Assembly: GCA_019234745.1 (NCBI GenBank)
Contig: JAFAKZ010000066.1
Location: 1 to 10,272, forward strand
Reading direction: 5' to 3'
Length of the DNA: 10,272 bases
Origin: Burkholderiales bacterium
GTDB taxonomy: Bacteria; Pseudomonadota; Gammaproteobacteria; Burkholderiales; Chitinimonadaceae
Shown here: positions 1 through 7,213 of the stretch, piece by piece
How positions within the stretch are numbered: position 1 is the first letter of the stretch
Layout: every line of letters begins with the position of its first letter
Program-made: the position numbers and the translations under genes
The notes under the pieces: generated by a model
The model's database searches: none
Told to the model about the DNA's origin: nothing
The model's input: only the letters and a program-made list of their open reading frames with translations

Positions 1-619
1 CCCAGGCCGCAGCCAACGCCAATACCGTACCGGCCGCAACGTCAATGGCGACATGCTGCTTGGTGGCCATCGTCGAGTAGGCGATGGCCACACACCAGAC
101 GATATTCACCGTACGCCAGCCGCGGCTGATGCCTAGAAGGGGAAGGCGCCAATGCAGCCAAAGAGCCGAGAACACGGCCGTGGCCACATGCAGCGATGGG
201 CAGGCGTTGCCGGCGGCGTCTACGTTTTTCAGGAAGGCCACGCTGGGGTATTGGGACCAATCGATGTGGACGGGCGGCACGGCGTTGGGCCAGAAGTAGA
301 AGATGCCCAGGGCGACCAGGCACAGCGCGGCGATGCGCACGCCGTAGCCGGTGATTTCGCGCCGCGTCGTCATCAGCACGGGCGGTCCTGACAGGTACAC
401 CCACAGCGACAGGTAGATGGGCAGTGCGGCGGGCTGAAAGCTGGCCACCTCGTCAAACCAGGTCGTGGGGATGACGGCCACGTGATAGGCCGGGTGTTTG
501 AGCAGGTAGAGGTAAGCGACGAAGAACAGCGTGGTGAAGCCGGAGATGCCGAAGGTCTTGAACCAGAAGCGGGACAGGATGAGGGCCGCGACCTTGCGTG
601 CGGCTGGCTTGTTGGACAT
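1..619 (-). CDS. PAP2-superfamily membrane phosphatase, 3' end cut off by window edge
   Basis: This is a partial gene read leftwards; 206 codons are visible and the frame is still open at position 2. The protein looks like a polytopic lipid phosphatase or phosphotransferase of the PAP2 superfamily, close to the PAP2_3/Aur1-like subgroup. Hydrophobic segments lie at about residues 22-40, 66-84, 94-110, 144-157 and 171-183. The catalytic signatures are PSLH at 141-144 and S182-TMATKQH189-VAID193, which match the histidine motifs C2 and C3 (H144, H189, D193). ATG at 619 was chosen because a weak Shine-Dalgarno (AAGAG) sits 8 nt upstream and the hydrophilic N-terminus (MSNKPAARK) is plausible. 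The gene is divergent from the pigment operon and shares its control region, so a role in lipid-phosphate recycling or APE-lipid assembly is possible but only inferred. The substrate cannot be read from the sequence. The family call is fairly secure. Confidence 0.85.
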   Translation of the reverse strand, partial: MSNKPAARKVAALILSRFWFKTFGISGFTTLFFVAYLYLLKHPAYHVAVIPTTWFDEVASFQPAALPIYLSLWVYLSGPPVLMTTRREITGYGVRIAALCLVALGIFYFWPNAVPPVHIDWSQYPSVAFLKNVDAAGNACPSLHVATAVFSALWLHWRLPLLGISRGWRTVNIVWCVAIAYSTMATKQHVAIDVAAGTVLALAAAW

Positions 620-635
620 GCGTACGGCTCTTGGA

Positions 636-663
636 TTGTTCGGCGGTGGGGCTATGTTATACT
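636..663 (+). promoter_or_regulatory. Putative sigma70-type promoter of the APE operon
   Basis: TTGTTC at 636-641 (3/6 to TTGACA) and TATACT at 658-663 (5/6 to TATAAT) are separated by 16 nt. The start point would fall near 670, giving an untranslated leader of about 80 nt before the ATG at 751. This is the only gene-free stretch ahead of the plus-strand operon, which supports a promoter being here. A TTGGAT at 631 is too far from the -10 box (21 nt) to be the -35. Confidence 0.45.
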
Positions 664-683
664 AATAAGCTTATTCTTTTGAA
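656..683 (-). promoter_or_regulatory. Putative sigma70-type promoter for the PAP2 gene
   Basis: On the minus strand, TTCAAA (complement of 678-683, 4/6 to TTGACA) is followed after a 16-nt spacer by TATAAC (complement of 656-661, 5/6 to TATAAT). Transcription would start near 649 and leave a leader of about 30 nt before the ATG at 619. It shares base pairs with the plus-strand -10 box. Consensus matching only. Confidence 0.4.
664..675. promoter_or_regulatory. 12-bp perfect palindrome, candidate operator
   Basis: AATAAGCTTATT is a perfect inverted repeat of 6+6 bp without a spacer. It covers the predicted transcription start of the plus-strand promoter and falls in the spacer of the minus-strand promoter. 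A dimeric repressor bound here could control both directions. It is AT-rich and short, so chance is a real alternative. Confidence 0.3.
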
Positions 684-750
684 ATGAAGTCTTGCCGTGC
701 CGTGCCCCTTGGGTTCCGCAGGCGCGCAGGACGGTTATCGCGACGATATC

Positions 751-1041
751 ATGATGGAACAGCAAGCCTCCGCCACCGAACCCAATCTGGTCCTCGAGCG
801 CGAAATCGCCGGCCTGATCGTGACCGGCCTTAACCTGGATATGGCGCCTGAGGCCATCCAGCCGGAAGACCCGCTGTACGGCGAGCCGCTCGGCCTGGAT
901 TCCATCGACATCCTGGAAGTCGCGCTCGTGCTGTCCAAGCAGTTCGGCATCCAGCTGAAGGCAGACGGCGAAGACAACTTCCGCATCTTTGCCTCGCTGC
1001 GCGCGCTGACTGCCTACGTCGGCGAGCATCGGACGAAGTGA
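751..1041 (+). CDS. Acyl carrier protein of APE biosynthesis (ApeE/ApeF type)
   Basis: A 96-residue acyl carrier protein that would carry the growing polyene as a phosphopantetheine thioester in the cytoplasm. The attachment motif LGLDSIDILE places the modified serine at residue 51, with the usual helix II sequence (EVALVLSKQFGI) after it. Length and motif position are normal for the family. I chose ATG 751, which is followed directly by a second ATG at 754. A GTG at 697 is in frame but would add 18 unrelated residues. Neither start has a good ribosome binding site; the nearest purine run, AGGA at 728-731, is 19 nt from 751. It is the first gene of the operon and its stop codon overlaps the next gene. 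Known APE clusters usually encode two carrier proteins. Only one is in this window, so I cannot assign E or F. Confidence 0.9.
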   Translation: MMEQQASATEPNLVLEREIAGLIVTGLNLDMAPEAIQPEDPLYGEPLGLDSIDILEVALVLSKQFGIQLKADGEDNFRIFASLRALTAYVGEHRTK

Positions 1042-1694
1042 CCGCCATGTGGCACAAATTGCGTCTGGTTCTGCTGGGCGCAGTGGGTGTGGCCTATATC
1101 GGCCTGGGCTATCTGGCCTCCTCGTCCAACCATCCCCCCGTACTGGCCGTGCTGGTCGGCGCCATCCCCGTGGCGGCGGGCCTGCTCGTGGCTTGCTGGC
1201 AGTCGCCGTTCCGCTATGCGGCAACGGCTGCCTGCTTGGCTGCCTTCGCGGCTGCCGCCTGGCGCTTCGATCTGCTTCTGAGTCACGCCGCCTGGCTGTA
1301 TTTCTTCCAGCACGCGGGCACCATGATCGCGCTCGGCACCATGTTTGGCAGCACACTGCGCAGCCATGAGGGCGCCCTGTGTTCGCGTGTGGCTGCGATG
1401 GCCATTGCCGAGCCGCTCGACGCGCGCTACCTGCGCTACACCTGGCAGGTGACGCTGGCCTGGACCCTCTACTTCGTGCTCAGCGCCGCCCTGTCCGTCG
1501 GCCTCTTCTTCGGCGCCTCGCTCGAAGCTTGGTCACTGTTTGCCGCCGTGGTGACGCCCGTGTCCGTGCCCCTGATGTTCGCCGCCGAGTTCGCCGTACG
1601 CCAGCGTGCCTTGCCGGGTCGGCCGCATTTCAGCATCGCCCAGACGATCCAGTCCTACCGCGCCTACACGCAGCGCCGCAACTGCGCCGAGTAG
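1038..1694 (+). CDS. Conserved integral membrane protein of APE clusters (COG4648-like)
   Basis: A 218-residue, very hydrophobic protein with probable membrane spans at about 8-27, 34-54, 59-77, 86-103, 139-158 and 163-186, and a basic, hydrophilic C-terminal tail (187-218). It has no recognisable catalytic motif. It resembles the small membrane protein usually found between the carrier-protein and ligase genes of APE and xanthomonadin clusters (called ApeG in the E. coli nomenclature, as I recall it), whose biochemical role is not known to me. The start is either GTG 1038, overlapping the carrier-protein stop (GTGA), or ATG 1047, which has GGACGAAG ending 9 nt before it. I keep GTG 1038 because of the overlap, but 1047 is equally plausible. 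A membrane anchor for the otherwise soluble synthase is a possible role, as inference only. Confidence 0.8.
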   Translation: MTAMWHKLRLVLLGAVGVAYIGLGYLASSSNHPPVLAVLVGAIPVAAGLLVACWQSPFRYAATAACLAAFAAAAWRFDLLLSHAAWLYFFQHAGTMIALGTMFGSTLRSHEGALCSRVAAMAIAEPLDARYLRYTWQVTLAWTLYFVLSAALSVGLFFGASLEAWSLFAAVVTPVSVPLMFAAEFAVRQRALPGRPHFSIAQTIQSYRAYTQRRNCAE

Positions 1695-1727
1695 CCCGCC
1701 GCGGCATCGTATCGAATTCCCGCCGTC

Positions 1728-3071
1728 ATGACCCTGCTCCCCCTGATCCCCGAAGATGACCTCGACGCGGTAATGGCCTACCGCAACGGCGGGACGATCA
1801 CGCGTGCCGTATTCCTCGGCCAGGTGCTGGCATTGGCCGACGCGCTGCCCGCGTCGGGCAAGGTGCTGAATATGTGCGCGGACCGCTATGCCTTCGCCGT
1901 CGCGCTGTTTGCCGCGATCAGCAAGGGCATCGTCACCGTACTGCCGAATTCCGCGGCGCCGGAGCATCTGGCTACCGTCGCCGCCGAGCACGAAGGGCTG
2001 CTGGTGCTGGGCGACCAGGACGTGTCGCCCGTGGCCAAGCTGCCCTATATGGCCGTCAACGGCTTCCTCGCGGGCACGACGCCGGCCACGGCGGCCGTGC
2101 CGCAGATTTCCTTCGAGCAGTCCATCGCCTACGTGTACACCTCGGGCTCGACCGGCCGGCCGGTGCCCCATCACAAGACCTTCGGCCGCGTACACCTGAA
2201 CATCATGGCTGGTGCCGAGCGCATCTGGGGCAAGACGGGCGGCGCCTGTTCCGTGATCGGCACAACGCCTATCCGCCATATGTACGGCCTGGAATCCAGC
2301 GTCTTCCTGCCCATCCTGGGTGGCGGCCGCCTGTCGTCCGACCTCCCCTTTTTCCCTGCCGATGTGGCGCGCAGCCTGGAAGCGATGCCGGCGCCGCGCC
2401 TGCTGGTCATCACGCCCTTCCACCTGCGCAAGCTGATCGAGGCCGAAATCCCGCTGCCGCCCGTTGCCGCCATCCTGTCCGCGACGGCGCCGCTGCCCGT
2501 TGAATTAGCGCGAGAGGCCACCGACAAGCTGGGCTGCCCTGTGCTGGAAATCTACGGTTCGACGGAAACGGGCCAGCTGGCCACGCGCCTGCCCTGTGTC
2601 GACGAAGCCTGGGATACGCTGGCTGGCGTCACCCTGCGGTTCGAGGGCGAAGACGCCTGGGCCCACGGCGCGGTGTACGAGATGCCGCAGCTGATCAACG
2701 ATATGGTCGAGCTGATCACCCCCTCGCGCTTCCGCCTGGTCGACCGCAAGGCGAACATGATCAATGTGGCGGGCAAGCGCAGCTCCCTGTCATTCTTGAA
2801 TGCCATCATCACAGGCCTGCCGGGTGTGAAGGATGCGGTGTTCTGCGTGCCAGAACGCAGCGGGGCCCACGTGGAGCGCTTGGCCGCCTTCGTGGTAGCG
2901 CCCGGCCTCACGCGGCAAGATATCGTTAGCGGACTGCGTGCCCAGGTCGACCCCGTGTTCCTGCCGCGGCCCGTCGTGTTCGTCGACAGCCTGCCGCGTG
3001 ACGGCAATGGCAAGATACAGGCTGCCGCCTTGGCGGCGCTGATTGCACAGCATATTCCGCAACATAACTAA
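1728..3071 (+). CDS. apeH: AMP-dependent acyl-ACP/CoA ligase (aryl starter-unit activation)
   Basis: A 447-residue ANL-superfamily adenylating enzyme. It is expected to activate an aromatic acid, such as a 4-hydroxybenzoate or coumarate-type starter, with ATP and load it onto the carrier protein encoded two genes upstream. The P-loop TSGSTGRP is at 138-145 (preceded by AYVY), motif YGSTE at 276-280, the hinge region LVDRKANMINVAGKR at 337-351, and the C-terminal GNGKI with catalytic lysine K429. All core motifs are intact. It is about 100 residues shorter than typical acyl-CoA ligases because of a compact N-terminus, as expected for APE-cluster ligases. The start is the first ATG, 33 nt after the preceding stop, with no visible Shine-Dalgarno. 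This is the largest gap in the operon apart from the one before the ketosynthase. Family certain; substrate inferred from context. Confidence 0.9.
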   Translation: MTLLPLIPEDDLDAVMAYRNGGTITRAVFLGQVLALADALPASGKVLNMCADRYAFAVALFAAISKGIVTVLPNSAAPEHLATVAAEHEGLLVLGDQDVSPVAKLPYMAVNGFLAGTTPATAAVPQISFEQSIAYVYTSGSTGRPVPHHKTFGRVHLNIMAGAERIWGKTGGACSVIGTTPIRHMYGLESSVFLPILGGGRLSSDLPFFPADVARSLEAMPAPRLLVITPFHLRKLIEAEIPLPPVAAILSATAPLPVELAREATDKLGCPVLEIYGSTETGQLATRLPCVDEAWDTLAGVTLRFEGEDAWAHGAVYEMPQLINDMVELITPSRFRLVDRKANMINVAGKRSSLSFLNAIITGLPGVKDAVFCVPERSGAHVERLAAFVVAPGLTRQDIVSGLRAQVDPVFLPRPVVFVDSLPRDGNGKIQAAALAALIAQHIPQHN

Positions 3072-3073
3072 CC

Positions 3074-3373
3074 ATGCCCGACGCCCTACTGGACATCCCC
3101 GCCGACCATCCCGCCTTCGCCGGCCACTTCCCCGGCCGCCCCATCGTGCCGGGCGTGGTGCTGCTCGACCAGGTGCAGCGCATGGTAGAGGCGGCGACGG
3201 GCGTACGTCTGGTCGGCTTGTCCGTCGCGAAGTTCCACAGCCCCGCCGTGCCGGGAGATGTGCTGGTCGTAAGCTACGAGTCGGGTGCTGAACAGCTGCG
3301 CTTCGAAGTGCGCACGGGCGAGCGCAAGGTGGCCGATGGCCGCTTCCTCGTCCATATGGAGCCGGCTGCCTGA
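3074..3373 (+). CDS. apeI: Hotdog-fold 3-hydroxyacyl-ACP dehydratase (FabA/FabZ-like, ApeI type)
   Basis: A 99-residue single hotdog protein predicted to remove water from the 3-hydroxyacyl-ACP intermediate, making the double bonds of the polyene. The diagnostic stretch HPAFAGHFPGRPIVPGVVLL starts at residue 12 and holds the catalytic histidine H18. The second catalytic position, 14 residues later, is D32, as in FabA, where FabZ has Glu. The protein is shorter than FabZ (about 150 residues) but normal for APE dehydratases, which are reported to work as a heteromeric pair; the partner (ApeP) is not in the window. It starts 2 nt after the ligase stop, and its TGA overlaps the next ATG (TGATG). 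Confidence 0.88.
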   Translation: MPDALLDIPADHPAFAGHFPGRPIVPGVVLLDQVQRMVEAATGVRLVGLSVAKFHSPAVPGDVLVVSYESGAEQLRFEVRTGERKVADGRFLVHMEPAA

Positions 3374-4278
3374 TGGAGCGGCAGGCCGTCCCCGCCTGGA
3401 TGCGCCGCAAGGAACGCGGCAGCAGCTTCTGGCTGGCCGTCATGTCGTGGATTTCACTCAAGCTGGGGCGCAGCTGTTCGCGCCTGGTGCTGTACGGCAT
3501 CGCACTGTATTTCGTCGTGTTCGGGCGCCGCGCGCGTGCCGCGTCCAACGCCTACCTGGCGCGCTGCCTGGGCCGTCCAGCCGGTTGGCGCGAGCGCTAT
3601 CGCCATATCCTCGGCTTCGCCAGCACGGTGCATGACCGTGTCTACCTGCTTAATGACCAGTTCGACCGCTTCGATATCGAGCTGACGGGCTCTGAACAGT
3701 TGCACGCCGAGTACCGCAAGGGGCAGGGCGTGCTGATGTTCGGCGCCCACATGGGCAGCTTTGAGGTATTGCGCGCCGTGGCCCGCAAGAACCCGGACCT
3801 GCGCATGCGTATGGCGATGTTTGCGGAGAACGCACGCCAGATCAACCGCGCGCTGGCCGCCATCAACCCGAACGCCATGCAGGACATCATCCCGCTGGGC
3901 ACGTTGGACGCCATGCTGGCCGTACGCCGCGGCCTGGACGAAGGCGCGCTGGTGGGCGTGCTGGCAGACCGCGCATCCGGCCCCGACCAATACCTGACGC
4001 TGCCCTTCCTGGGCGAGCCGGCACGTTTTCCGACAGGCCCTTTCCGCATGGCCGCGATGCTCAAGCGCCCAGTGTATTTCATGGCGGGCATCTACCTGGG
4101 CGGTAAGCGCTACGCTGTGCATTTCGAGCGTCTCGGCGATGCGACTGAGTCCGCCGGTGCAAGCCGCGAGGCAGTCGTTGCCGACTTGTTGGGCAAATAC
4201 GTAGCGGCACTGGAACGCCATTGCCGCGCACACCCCTACAACTGGTTCAATTTCTTCGATTTCTGGGAAAAGGCCTGA
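3373..4278 (+). CDS. LpxL/HtrB-like lysophospholipid acyltransferase (COG4261-like)
   Basis: A 301-residue acyltransferase of the lauroyl/myristoyl (LpxL) family, acting at the cytoplasmic face of the inner membrane. The HX4E catalytic motif is HMGSFE at residues 126-131. LADRASG at 198-203, FPTGPFRMA around 219-227 and the C-terminal HPYNWFNFFDFW match the family's downstream landmarks. A hydrophobic segment near 37-50 could insert in the membrane. It likely transfers the polyene, or a fatty acyl chain, to a lipid or sugar acceptor. In the E. coli-type cluster the corresponding protein is, as I recall, fused to a glycosyltransferase; here the acyltransferase stands alone. A purine-rich GGAG (3358-3361) lies 11 nt before the ATG, which overlaps the dehydratase stop by 1 nt. 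Family secure, acceptor inferred. Confidence 0.85.
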   Translation: MERQAVPAWMRRKERGSSFWLAVMSWISLKLGRSCSRLVLYGIALYFVVFGRRARAASNAYLARCLGRPAGWRERYRHILGFASTVHDRVYLLNDQFDRFDIELTGSEQLHAEYRKGQGVLMFGAHMGSFEVLRAVARKNPDLRMRMAMFAENARQINRALAAINPNAMQDIIPLGTLDAMLAVRRGLDEGALVGVLADRASGPDQYLTLPFLGEPARFPTGPFRMAAMLKRPVYFMAGIYLGGKRYAVHFERLGDATESAGASREAVVADLLGKYVAALERHCRAHPYNWFNFFDFWEKA

Positions 4279-4280
4279 GC

Positions 4281-4865
4281 ATGCTGACCAAAGCCCTTGC
4301 ACCGACGCTGGCCGCCGCGCTGATGCTGGCGGGCAATCTTGCGCACGCCGCCGACTGGGGCGTGGCCGACCTGATGCAGGCCTTGAGCCAGCAGAAGTCA
4401 GGCAAGGCGACCTTCGTTGAGAAGAAGTACATCGCCATGCTGGACCAGCCGCTGGAAGCCTCGGGCGAGCTGTCCTTCACGGCGCCGGACCGGCTGGAGA
4501 AGCGTACGCTCAAGCCCAAGCCCGAGGCGCTGGTACTGGATGGCGACAAGCTGCTGGTGGAGCGCAGCAACGGCCGCAAGCTGACCGTGTCGTTGGCCGA
4601 CCGGCCCGAGGTGGCGGCCTTCGTCGAAAGCATACGCGCTACGCTGGCGGGCGACCGCACGGCGCTGGAGCGCTTCTACGCCATCGCCCTCAGTGGCAAC
4701 GCCGAGCAGTGGCAGCTGGTGCTCACGCCCACGCAGCCGCGCATGCTCAAGGTGATCAGCCAGGTGCGCATCGCGGGCACCCGTGCCGCGGTCAAGACGG
4801 TCGAATTCCTGCAGGCCGACGGTGACCATTCCGAGATGACCATCACGGGCGTGGATGCCCGATGA
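4281..4865 (+). CDS. LolA-like periplasmic lipid/lipoprotein carrier protein (ApeL type)
   Basis: A 194-residue exported protein. The N-terminus has a signal peptide: basic K4, a hydrophobic core at about 5-20, and the cleavage site AHA|AD after residue 23. The mature part resembles the LolA-like proteins of APE clusters, with the typical opening (LMQALSQQKSGKATFVEKKY) and a beta-rich body. By analogy with LolA it would carry the pigment lipid across the periplasm after release by the MMPL exporter encoded next. The start at 4281 is preceded by a good Shine-Dalgarno, AAAAGG, 7 nt upstream, and lies 2 nt after the acyltransferase stop. An in-frame extension to 4221 would spoil the signal peptide and is rejected. 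The TGA overlaps the exporter's start (ATGA). Confidence 0.85.
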   Translation: MLTKALAPTLAAALMLAGNLAHAADWGVADLMQALSQQKSGKATFVEKKYIAMLDQPLEASGELSFTAPDRLEKRTLKPKPEALVLDGDKLLVERSNGRKLTVSLADRPEVAAFVESIRATLAGDRTALERFYAIALSGNAEQWQLVLTPTQPRMLKVISQVRIAGTRAAVKTVEFLQADGDHSEMTITGVDAR

Positions 4866-7213
4866 AGCGCCTCGGCAATAGGCTCGCTTTGGGCGTGTGG
4901 CTCGCGACCATGGCCGCGACTGTGTTCGTGATCGCCCATACCCGCTTTATTGCCGACTTGTCCGCCTTCATGCCCAAGGCGCCCACGCAGCGCCAGCAGA
5001 TGCTGGTAGACCAGCTGCGTGACGGCGCCATTGCGCGTCTCGTGCTGATCGGCATTGAGGGGGGGGACGCTGCAGCGCGCGCGCGCCTGTCGCGCGGTCT
5101 GGCGGCCAAGCTGGCCGACAGTACGACTTTCTCGTCCGTGCAGAACGGCGACGTAGCCACGCAGGGACGTGACCAGCGTTATTTCTTCGACCATCGCTAT
5201 CTGCTGAGCCCGGCCGTCACGGCCGACCATTTCACGGCTGCCGGCATGCGTGACGCCATCCAGTCCACGCTGGACGCCATGTCGGGCGATGCGGGGCTGA
5301 TGGTCAAGCAGATCCTGCCGCGCGATCCGACCGGTGAGACGCTGGCGCTTCTCGATCAGTTCACAGGCGAATCGCAGCCGCGCACGCTCAACGACGTCTG
5401 GGCCTCGCGCGACGGCAAGCGGGCTGTGTTGATGCTGCAGATACGCGAGTCGGGGCTGAACACGGACGCGCAGGGCAGGGCGCTGGCGGAAATCCGCCGC
5501 GACTTCGCCGAGCTGCCGGGCCGCAGCGCCGATACCCAGCTCGTCATGAGCGGTACCAGCGTCCTCTCCGTCGCCTCGCGCGATACCATACAGGGCGAGG
5601 TGGCACGGCTGGCGACGGCTGGGACGGTTCTGGTCGTGTGCCTGCTGTTGCTGATCTACCGTTCGCCAAGGTTGCTGGTGCTGGGCCTGGTGCCCGTGCT
5701 GACTGGCGCGCTCGTGGGCATCGCCAGCGTGAGCCTGGGTTTTGGCCATGTGCACGGCCTGACGCTGGGTTTTGGCACCACGCTGATTGGCGAGGCCGTC
5801 GATTATTCTATCTACCTGTTTATCCAGCGCGCGGGCGGCGCGAATCCGCAGCGCTTCTGGCGCACAATTCGACTGGGCGTGCTCACCTCGGTCGCGGGTT
5901 TTGCCGCCTTGCTCTGCTCTAGCTTCCCTGGCCTGTCGCAGCTGGGCCTGTATTCCATCACCGGCTTGATCGCCGCGGCGCTCGTCACGCGCTATGTGCT
6001 GCCGCAGCTGATGCCCAGCCAGATCAATCTACGCGACCTGAGCCGTGCCGGCCTGGCGCTGGAGCGGGCCTTCGACCTGGCTGCGCGCATGCGCTGGGTG
6101 ATCGCCGCCGCGCTGCTCGCGGCGCTCGCCGTATTGCTGGTGCACCGGCACGAGGTTTGGAACCGCGACCTGAAGGCGCTCAGCCCCATCTCGAAGGCGC
6201 AGGGTGAGCTGGACGCGAGCCTGCGTGCGGACCTGGGCGGCGCCGATATGCGCTATGTCGCCAGCTTTACGGCGCCCGACCAGGAAACGGCGCTGGCGAC
6301 GGCCGAGCGGGCGGCCGTCGTGCTACAGGGCTTGGTCGATCAGCAGGTGATTGGTGGCTTCCATGCGCCCAGCCAGCTGCTGCCGAGCATGGCGACGCAG
6401 CGCGCAAGGCTCGCGGCCTTGCCGGCGCCGGAGCAGGCGCGCGCGAATCTTGCTGCCGCTTTGGATGGCATGCCGATCAAGCCAGAAAAGCTGGCTGGCT
6501 TCCTTGCCGATATCGATGCCACCCGTAATGCGCCGCTGCTCGACCGTACTGCCCTGCAGGGCACCTCGGCCAGCGTGCTGCTCGACTCCATGCTCATCCA
6601 CCGCGACAGCGACTACCTGGTGCTGATGCCCCTGCGCGCCACGGGTGCGGGGCCGCATGGGGACGAGATCGACGTCGACCGCGCGCGCGCCGCCTTCAAG
6701 CAGGCCGGTTTGGCCCAGGTCACCGCCATCGACCTGTTGGCCGAGACGACGGACATCTTCGACAGCTATATGCACGAGGCGCTGCTGCTCGCCAGCCTCG
6801 GCTGCCTGGCTATCGTCATCCTGCTGGTCGCTGCCTGCGGCCCGCGCCAGGCGCTGCGCGTATCCATCCCGCTTGCCGGTGCCGTGCTGGGGGTGGCAGC
6901 CATTCTCGTGGCCTGCGGCGTCAAGATGAATATCCTGCACCTGGTCGGCTTGCTGCTGGTGGTGGCGGTCGGTTCGAACTACGCGCTGTTCTTCGCCCAG
7001 GGTGCTGACCATGGCGTGGGCGGCGACCAGCGCCAGGTCGATATCTCCCTGCTGGTGGCGAACCTCGCTACGGCGTCGAGCTTTGGCCTGTTGGGCACGT
7101 CCAGTGTGCCCGTGCTGTCGGCCATCGGCTCCACGGTCGCCATCGGCGCCTTCCTGGCGCTTGTATTCTCGGCCATGCTGGCCCGCGCGAGGACCTATGC
7201 GCACGCTGTCTGA
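4862..7213 (+). CDS. MMPL-family (RND superfamily) exporter
   Basis: A 783-residue polytopic transporter with the two-fold RND plan. Half one has one span at about 8-25, a periplasmic loop at 27-248, then a bundle of spans at about 250-385. Half two has a span at about 411-428, a second periplasmic loop at 430-635, then spans at 640-775. The first half carries the proton-relay pair D314-Y315 (GEAVDYSIYLF). The matching place in the second half reads VGSNYALFF, with N706-Y707. The length and the neighbouring LolA-like gene fit the APE exporter (COG4258-like), which would extract the finished pigment lipid from the inner membrane. A run of eight Gs at 5059-5066 lies in codons 66-69. The start overlaps the preceding stop (ATGA); the 3' end overlaps the hydrolase gene by 17 nt. 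Confidence 0.9.
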   Translation: MKRLGNRLALGVWLATMAATVFVIAHTRFIADLSAFMPKAPTQRQQMLVDQLRDGAIARLVLIGIEGGDAAARARLSRGLAAKLADSTTFSSVQNGDVATQGRDQRYFFDHRYLLSPAVTADHFTAAGMRDAIQSTLDAMSGDAGLMVKQILPRDPTGETLALLDQFTGESQPRTLNDVWASRDGKRAVLMLQIRESGLNTDAQGRALAEIRRDFAELPGRSADTQLVMSGTSVLSVASRDTIQGEVARLATAGTVLVVCLLLLIYRSPRLLVLGLVPVLTGALVGIASVSLGFGHVHGLTLGFGTTLIGEAVDYSIYLFIQRAGGANPQRFWRTIRLGVLTSVAGFAALLCSSFPGLSQLGLYSITGLIAAALVTRYVLPQLMPSQINLRDLSRAGLALERAFDLAARMRWVIAAALLAALAVLLVHRHEVWNRDLKALSPISKAQGELDASLRADLGGADMRYVASFTAPDQETALATAERAAVVLQGLVDQQVIGGFHAPSQLLPSMATQRARLAALPAPEQARANLAAALDGMPIKPEKLAGFLADIDATRNAPLLDRTALQGTSASVLLDSMLIHRDSDYLVLMPLRATGAGPHGDEIDVDRARAAFKQAGLAQVTAIDLLAETTDIFDSYMHEALLLASLGCLAIVILLVAACGPRQALRVSIPLAGAVLGVAAILVACGVKMNILHLVGLLLVVAVGSNYALFFAQGADHGVGGDQRQVDISLLVANLATASSFGLLGTSSVPVLSAIGSTVAIGAFLALVFSAMLARARTYAHAV

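Noticed and set aside
684..834. Short plus-strand frame starting at ATG 684 in the leader of the carrier protein
   Set aside because: About 49 codons, very Arg-rich, and it overlaps the carrier-protein gene in another frame. No sign of being a real leader peptide.
1695..1727. Possible internal promoter or terminator in the 33-nt gap before the ligase
   Set aside because: Too short and without -10/-35 or hairpin features; the genes on both sides read the same way.
1533..2423. 296-codon minus-strand frame opposite the ligase
   Set aside because: No recognisable motif; it covers the ligase P-loop region on the other strand.
4676..5755. 359-codon minus-strand frame opposite the carrier/exporter junction
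   Set aside because: It is rich in Gln/His/Arg with no domain, and it spans two well-supported plus-strand genes.
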